Positions 60,501 through 64,000 of a stretch of DNA of 64,000 nt are shown here, one piece after another (position 1 is the first letter of the stretch; each line of letters opens with the position of its first letter). This DNA is from Fimenecus sp052273625 (GTDB taxonomy: Bacteria; Bacillota; Clostridia; Oscillospirales; Acutalibacteraceae): assembly GCA_052273625.1 (NCBI GenBank), contig DAVZHW010000001.1, positions 124,001-188,000 of the forward strand. The letters are read 5' to 3'. The notes under the pieces are model-generated. The model saw only the letters and a program-made list of their open reading frames with translations. It did no database searches and was not told the origin of the DNA. The translations under genes were made by a program, and so were the position numbers.

Positions 60501-60706
60501 ATCTCCGTAAGTCAAGCGGTTTTGAGGTTACGGACCACATTGAAATCGTTGCTTCTTCCGATGATTACATTACTGATGTAATTACACGCAACGCTGATTT
60601 CATTAAGTCAGAGCTTCTTTGCGACAGCCTCACATTCGCAGAGGGCGGAGCAAACGAGTTTAATATCGACGACCACAAGGTTAAGGTTGATATTAAAAAG
60701 GCTTAA
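57581..60706 (+). CDS. ileS: Isoleucyl-tRNA synthetase, long (type 2-like) form
   Basis: The 1041-residue class I enzyme starts with GTG. HIGH motif at PHIGHVLTRVVKD, GWDTHGLPVELEVEKQ in the catalytic core, CP1 editing domain (TTPWTLPSNVALCVN ... YVSLDAGTGIVHIAPAFGEDD), KMSKS loop in the variant KMSKHIGN, and a long C-terminal RNA-binding part. Length and the GWDTHGLPVE signature fit the type 2 (eukaryote-like) IleRS rather than the ~920-residue bacterial type, the form often linked to reduced mupirocin sensitivity. No T-box is present. Confidence 0.94.
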   Translation: MQKKIERNYDFAKSEQEVIDFWKQNDIFKKAVAKNDVNTKNYVFYDGPPTANGKPHIGHVLTRVVKDVIPRYKTMQGYHVERKAGWDTHGLPVELEVEKQIHTNGKADIEAFGVEPFIQKCRESVWTYKDLWEKMSERVGYWCDFEHPYITYTNNYIESVWWGLKELDKKGLIYKGFRVSPYCPRCSTALSSHEVAQGYKNVKTESVFVRFKCKDEENTYFAVWTTTPWTLPSNVALCVNEKFDYAKVKVDGDYYYIATELIGDLFGEDYEIVENYKGADLVGKEYEPIYTFVVDTFKEKAFYVIADDYVSLDAGTGIVHIAPAFGEDDSRVGKENKLPCVKPVDFAGKFTDICGKYAGKLVFDANDEIIKELIDNKVILKIKKIEHSYPHCWRCNSPLIYYAKDSWFIAMSTLRDELVADNRSVNWFPENFKEGRMGNFVSNVIDWAVSRDRYWGTPLPIWVCEECGHKHVIGSVAELVELTGADPDIDLHKPMVDRLTMTCPECGHTMHRTPEVCDCWIDSGSMPYAQHHYPFENQEIFNQQFPADFISEGSDQSRGWFYALQALSTAIFGKSPYKNCIALGLVNDENGIKMSKHIGNVVDPWEVLDEFGSDATRLYFCIANAPWISTSFSKQTLAQFQNRFIGTMWASVYFYSLYSEIDGFDPSKYNIDDCKLRSIDEWVLSRVNSLVKKVTHEFDSYHIFEATRAMESFIDELSNWYIRRNRRRFFNSELTEDKIAAYMTLYTVLETLARVVAPVTPFVAETMYQGLVTRYFPDAPESVHLASFPQYRADWDKPELEEQMEVSYKAVEIGRKLRELVHIRNRQPLSQCIVKIDNGITLKDEELNTIAEELNVDEVLTDFDTQSLICYEIKPQLKTLGPKYGRHLKAIGEYFNIDRNTEIINTIKADGIYKTEIDGTEIELTMDDLLVTEKAKEGYIAETNYGVTVILNTVLNDSLIERGSVREFISKVQNLRKSSGFEVTDHIEIVASSDDYITDVITRNADFIKSELLCDSLTFAEGGANEFNIDDHKVKVDIKKA

Positions 60707-60731
60707 TTAAAGTCAAAACTTGATATTGTTA

Positions 60732-60760
60732 AAAGGCTTCGGATAACCGAAGCCTTTTTG
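60732..60760 (+). terminator. Intrinsic terminator after ileS
   Basis: AAAGGCTTCGG (60732-60742) and CCGAAGCCTTT (60747-60757) form an 11-bp stem with a tetraloop-size loop and Ts. Confidence 0.93.
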
Positions 60761-60765
60761 GTTGT

Positions 60766-60795
60766 AAAAACGCCCTCATAAAATGAGAGCGTTTT
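60766..60795 (-). terminator. Terminator of the minus-strand group
   Basis: AAAACGC (60767-60773) pairs with GCGTTTT (60789-60795), helped by CTCA/TGAG; on the minus strand it is followed by Ts and lies just beyond the small Cys-rich gene. Confidence 0.7.
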
Positions 60796-60802
60796 CGTAC
60801 TT

Positions 60803-60997
60803 TTAATTTTGTTTTTGAACGATTTTATATTCGTCATACGGATTGTAATACGGACACTCAAAGTCGGCGTAGCTTAAAAATCTTGCCATTTCGTCCTCGT
60901 CGAGATTGACCTCGCACGCATAGCAATCATAGTCCTCGTCATAAAAATAATAAGCACAGCATTCGCATTGCGTAACCCGTTTTTTCTTTTCAGCCAT
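60803..60997 (-). CDS. Small Cys-rich, probably zinc-binding protein (DUF6472-like)
   Basis: The 64-residue protein has Cys at 11, 13, 14, 25, 28 and 48 plus many Asp, Glu and Tyr. CECCAYYFYDEDYDCYAC is compatible with a zinc or metal site, and NLDEDEMARFL followed by CPYYNPYDEYKIV resembles a short clostridial family I believe is DUF6472. Its start lies four bases from the oxidoreductase stop (same strand), so the two are likely coexpressed. Function unknown. Confidence 0.65.
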   Translation of the reverse strand: MAEKKKRVTQCECCAYYFYDEDYDCYACEVNLDEDEMARFLSYADFECPYYNPYDEYKIVQKQN

Positions 60998-61001
60998 TGT
61001 G

Positions 61002-62534
61002 CTACCCCTTTTCGTGATATTCCTTTTCGGTATTGACGTTCCAAATATCGGATTTATCCGCTTTGCCCGTAAGAATGTTGTTTACGGCTTCAAAAGCGGT
61101 CATCATTGAGTGATCCATATTGTTGTAGCGGTGCTGACCGTTTCTTCCGACGCAGTAAAGATTTTTATATGAATTGAGATAATCGATAACCGTCGGCAAA
61201 TCGTCATAGGTGTCAAAGTATGCGGGATATGCTTTTTTGACCTTTTCCCTGTGCGAGAAAAGTATATCGGTATCGTTTGAAATCACGCCGATTTTCTTAA
61301 GCTCCCTGACAGCAAAATCAACACAGGCCTCATCGCTCATATTCCAAAAATCGTCGCCCTCGGTGCAGAAATATTCAAGCCCGAGCCACACAGTGTTTTC
61401 AACATCCTTTACAAGATAGCTTGACCAGTTGTTGAAAATCTGTATTCTTCCGAGCTTTACGGAGTCGTCCTGAACATAAATCCAACAGTCGGGAACAATA
61501 TTTGAAACAGTTTTTATATCCGTTTTATTTTTAATTTCAAGCTTGTTAACGAGCAAGCCAACGGTAACAAAATCCCTGTAAGGCAAGCCGTTTGCAATGC
61601 TTTTTACTTCGCTTGAAACGAGAGATTGCTCAAAGCTGTTTACCAAATCCTTAATCGGCATTGAGGAAATGAAAATATCGCCCGAGTATTCCTTATCGCC
61701 TGCCGTTACTGAAGTGATTTTGCCGTTTTCGACGTTTATCCTGTTGACTTCGGCATTGAAAATTATTTTACCGCCAAGTGCTTCGAGTTCTTTTGATGCA
61801 GTTTCCCAAAGCTGTCCGGGACCGAATTTAGGATACTTAAATTCCTCTATAAGCGAGGCTTCGTCGCTCTTTTTACCCTTTGAAAGTGCGTTTTTGAGAA
61901 CCTCCTTGATAGAAATGCCCTTTACTCTCTGTGCGCCCCAATCGGCAGAAATTTCAGACGGATGTCTACCCCAAAGCTTTTCTGTGTACCCCTCAAAGAA
62001 CATTGAATAAAGCTCCTTGCCGAAGCGGTTAATATAGAAATTCTCAAGCGAGGACTCATCTTTTTTGAACATTATAGAATGGAGATAGCTGAAGCCTGCC
62101 TTCATTGTTCTGACAAATCCGAGATTTATCAGGGTTTGCGCCTTGAGCGAAACGGGATAATCAAAGAATTTTTCAAGATAGTATATTCTTGAAACCCTTT
62201 GGCGAAGAAGCATAACATTATCCTCCGCTTCGGGGTCGGGACAGTTTTCGGAAAGCACTTTTTCACGGTGCAAAAGCTTGTCGTCAAATGACGGTGCGCC
62301 TTGCATTTTCAAAAGACTTGACCACCACTCGTTGACTTTTTCATCCTTTGAAAAGAAACGGTGACCGCCGAGATCCATACGGTTGCCCGAGCAGTTTACG
62401 GTTGCAGATATACCGCCTACACGCTCGCTTGCCTCAAGCACAGTAACGTTGTACTCATTATTTGATTTTCGTAACAGCTCAAGCCCTGCCGTAAGTCCTG
62501 CGGGACCTGCGCCGATTATTACAACATTTTTCAT
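61002..62534 (-). CDS. FAD-dependent oxidoreductase (amine-oxidase/UDP-galactopyranose-mutase-like fold)
   Basis: The 510-residue flavoprotein starts KNVVIIGAGPAGLTAGLELL (FAD Rossmann loop) followed by EASERVGGISATV and MDLGGHRFFSK. The LWGRHPSEISADWGAQRVKG segment and the C-terminal CVGRNGQHRYNNMDHSMMTAFEA FAD loop match proteins annotated as protoporphyrinogen-oxidase-like or UDP-galactopyranose-mutase-like, usually near polysaccharide genes. The true substrate is not fixed. GAGGTAAT precedes the start. Confidence 0.82.
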   Translation of the reverse strand: MKNVVIIGAGPAGLTAGLELLRKSNNEYNVTVLEASERVGGISATVNCSGNRMDLGGHRFFSKDEKVNEWWSSLLKMQGAPSFDDKLLHREKVLSENCPDPEAEDNVMLLRQRVSRIYYLEKFFDYPVSLKAQTLINLGFVRTMKAGFSYLHSIMFKKDESSLENFYINRFGKELYSMFFEGYTEKLWGRHPSEISADWGAQRVKGISIKEVLKNALSKGKKSDEASLIEEFKYPKFGPGQLWETASKELEALGGKIIFNAEVNRINVENGKITSVTAGDKEYSGDIFISSMPIKDLVNSFEQSLVSSEVKSIANGLPYRDFVTVGLLVNKLEIKNKTDIKTVSNIVPDCWIYVQDDSVKLGRIQIFNNWSSYLVKDVENTVWLGLEYFCTEGDDFWNMSDEACVDFAVRELKKIGVISNDTDILFSHREKVKKAYPAYFDTYDDLPTVIDYLNSYKNLYCVGRNGQHRYNNMDHSMMTAFEAVNNILTGKADKSDIWNVNTEKEYHEKG

Positions 62535-62542
62535 ATATTACC

Positions 62543-63148
62543 TCAGCTTTTACTGCTCCAAAAGATATAATCGGAAATGAGAACAGCTCTTGTAAACGAA
62601 GCCTCTGCGCCCGAAATTTTCACGGGCGGTGCGATAAGAAAATACTCTCCGTTTTTCGCTTCTTCGAGATTTAGCCCCTCAAGAATTGCTATTTCTGCAT
62701 TCAGAAGTGCTCTGTGCGTGCTGCCGTCGGAGTCGGGCGACTCAATGCTTACACCGTCTGTTCCGATAAGCTCATAACCGTAATGTGCCATAATTTCCGC
62801 TGCCGTATAGTGCACAAAAGCCCTGCCCTTTGACTTTATAAGCACACGCTTGCAATCCCTCGGGAAATATTCCTCAACAAGTCTGCCCGTGATTATTCCC
62901 TCGGACACCTCGATAACCTTGCAAGGGCCTATGAATTTTTCAAGCGGGATTTTGTCAACGGGCTCTGCGTCGGGTATAAAATGAAGCGGTGCGTCAACGT
63001 GAGTTCCGTTGTGCAGACAGGCGTCCAAAACGCTCAAATTATAGTAAGACTCAGGCGAGATTTCTCTGACCTGTTTAAGCTCGGGCAAAGGATCGCCCTC
63101 ATACACCTCAGCTGTAAGCAAATCGTTTGAAATATCTATGATTTTCAT
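62543..63148 (-). CDS. Cyclase-family hydrolase (kynurenine-formamidase-like)
   Basis: About 201 residues. HNGTHVDAPLHF is the metal-binding HxGTHxDxPxH signature of the cyclase/formamidase superfamily. It likely hydrolyses an amide or lactone-type bond; the specific substrate is unknown. Start 63148 is taken with a GGCGGCGAG site; 63190 is weaker. It precedes the oxidoreductase by 8 bases on the same strand. Confidence 0.85.
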   Translation of the reverse strand: MKIIDISNDLLTAEVYEGDPLPELKQVREISPESYYNLSVLDACLHNGTHVDAPLHFIPDAEPVDKIPLEKFIGPCKVIEVSEGIITGRLVEEYFPRDCKRVLIKSKGRAFVHYTAAEIMAHYGYELIGTDGVSIESPDSDGSTHRALLNAEIAILEGLNLEEAKNGEYFLIAPPVKISGAEASFTRAVLISDYIFWSSKS

Positions 63149-63208
63149 ATTCTCGCCGCCTTTTTTAGCATATATAATATAGTATATCAATTACACGCCT
63201 TTGTCAAA

Positions 63209-64000
63209 TCACTCAAAGCAAAGATTTTCGATTTTCTTGCTTAAAGCGGCATATTTTTCGGCATTTTCAAAGGCTTGCAAATATCGGCAAAGCTCGTTGT
63301 CCCTTTCCATAGCGTCGTAAAGCGAGAAAACCGCAGAACTTATAAGCTCGTCTTTGAGTTCCTCGTTGCAGGCAAGCTTTTCCGTCAGGCAATGCGGGAT
63401 ATTACGCTTCAAAAAGCGTGCTTGAGAAATTTCACCCGAGTCGGAGTAACGGTACGGATGATAATCGTTTTCACACACAAAGGCAAGCGACAGCTCGGGT
63501 ATGCACAGGTGCTCTGAAAACTCGGGACACAGCGAGCAGGTAAATTTTTCGGTGTTTTTTCCGCATTGTAAAAAGGCAGAGGAAAAGCCGTTTATCAATA
63601 GCGAAGCGGTGCATTTAGAGAAGTCGCCGATTGTGTAAATATCACTGCATTTTTCGGCAACGGACTCAAAGCAGGTGTGAACGCCCCAAGAGGTTATGTT
63701 GCCGAGAGTGTAAGTGCTTTCAATCCCGCTTTTTGATGATTGATGAAGTTTGTTTCGCTGAATGAAGCGAAGTATATAATTCAAGACTTTTGCTTTATCA
63801 ACGAATTGAGAGAACATTTTTGCACTTTCTCTTGAGATGACGGCTGCGGAGTTTTCGTATTTTGCCGAATCTGAGATATATTGTGTGCGTTGCGATTTTA
63901 GCCCGTTTACAATGTCCTTATTAAAGCTCTTCTCGTAAATTTTATCCGCATCTATTATTTCAACTGTGGGAAATTCGTGTAAATCGGGAATAATACCTTT
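63209..64000 (-). CDS. Partial protein resembling a degenerate P-loop ATPase (PRK06851-like)
   Basis: The frame is open from the window edge to the stop at 63209 (264 codons), so the true start lies outside. The region TSWGVHTCFESVAEKCSDIY with a nearby IGDFSKCTASLL matches by pattern the Walker A region of a two-P-loop ATPase family (known to me as PRK06851), but the Walker loop is degenerate (GDFSKCTAS instead of GxxxxGKS/T). Downstream segments (LCIPELSLAFVCENDYHPYRYS) align with the family's IIPELKVAIVDGTAPH-type segment, with the key His pair changed. It may be a pseudo-ATPase; the assignment is tentative. Confidence 0.55.
   Translation of the reverse strand, partial: KGIIPDLHEFPTVEIIDADKIYEKSFNKDIVNGLKSQRTQYISDSAKYENSAAVISRESAKMFSQFVDKAKVLNYILRFIQRNKLHQSSKSGIESTYTLGNITSWGVHTCFESVAEKCSDIYTIGDFSKCTASLLINGFSSAFLQCGKNTEKFTCSLCPEFSEHLCIPELSLAFVCENDYHPYRYSDSGEISQARFLKRNIPHCLTEKLACNEELKDELISSAVFSLYDAMERDNELCRYLQAFENAEKYAALSKKIENLCFE

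Noticed and set aside
1..64000. tRNA, rRNA, CRISPR array, phage structural genes or replication origin
   Set aside because: None could be seen: no CCA-ended cloverleafs, no regularly spaced repeats, no integrase/terminase, no DnaA boxes with dnaA/dnaN context.

Overview
The window is a chromosomal segment of a low-to-mid GC Gram-positive anaerobe. The supporting evidence is a complete Firmicutes-type S10-spc-alpha ribosomal super-operon with zinc-ribbon S14, L24 and L36, GatCAB, Rnf-type membrane proteins, many lipoproteins with a lipobox, strong AGGAGG ribosome binding sites, and GTG/TTG starts. Gene content and protein style suggest class Clostridia, probably Oscillospirales/Ruminococcaceae. 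This is inference; the genus cannot be fixed from the sequence alone.

Layout. 1-2.2 kb: the 3' end of murD, a convergent degenerate M14 peptidase-like gene, then a Nudix hydrolase and maf. 2.2-5.6 kb: a more A/T-rich islet with a small membrane protein, a phage-type Mor regulator, a lipoprotein, an EcsC-like/SHOCT protein and the remains of a tiny gene behind a good promoter. 5.6-16.1 kb: a D-2-hydroxyacid dehydrogenase on the minus strand, then a co-directional run of TVP38-type membrane protein, galactokinase, two M42 aminopeptidases, a GNAT protein, a methionine-gamma-lyase-like PLP enzyme, a phosphohexomutase, acpP and proS. 16.2-24.6 kb: a lipoprotein with its own promoter and terminator, proB-proA, a membrane protein, rpe, an rnfD-rnfE-rnfA trio and a DUF4015-like putative glycoside hydrolase.

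24.6-28 kb: a yybP-ykoY (Mn2+) riboswitch with intrinsic terminator controls a P-type cation ATPase. It is followed by a compact DUF559 nuclease gene enclosed by terminal inverted repeats. 28-33 kb: gatC-gatA-gatB and aspS on the minus strand. 33.2-36.7 kb: a repeat/propeller lipoprotein, a membrane protein and a foldase-like lipoprotein. 36.8-39.2 kb: hom-lysC on the minus strand (aspartate-family amino acids). 39.4-41.4 kb: an AI-2E-family permease and a PHP-type phosphotyrosine phosphatase.

41.4-57.5 kb: a structured leader and promoter drive rpsJ through rplQ, with secY, adk, map, a KOW protein, infA, rpmJ and rpoA embedded. 57.5-60.7 kb: ileS with its own promoter. 60.8-64 kb: a minus-strand group with a small Cys-rich protein, a FAD-dependent oxidoreductase, a cyclase-family hydrolase and an edge-truncated protein that looks like a decayed P-loop ATPase.

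Most of the window is housekeeping. The parts most worth a second look are the DUF559 inverted-repeat element, the Mn2+ riboswitch/ATPase pair, the stripped-down rnfDEA set, two apparent pseudo-enzymes (M14-like and P-loop-like), the Mor/EcsC-SHOCT islet, and unassigned structured RNA in the ribosomal operon. No tRNA, rRNA, CRISPR array or transposase gene was seen.
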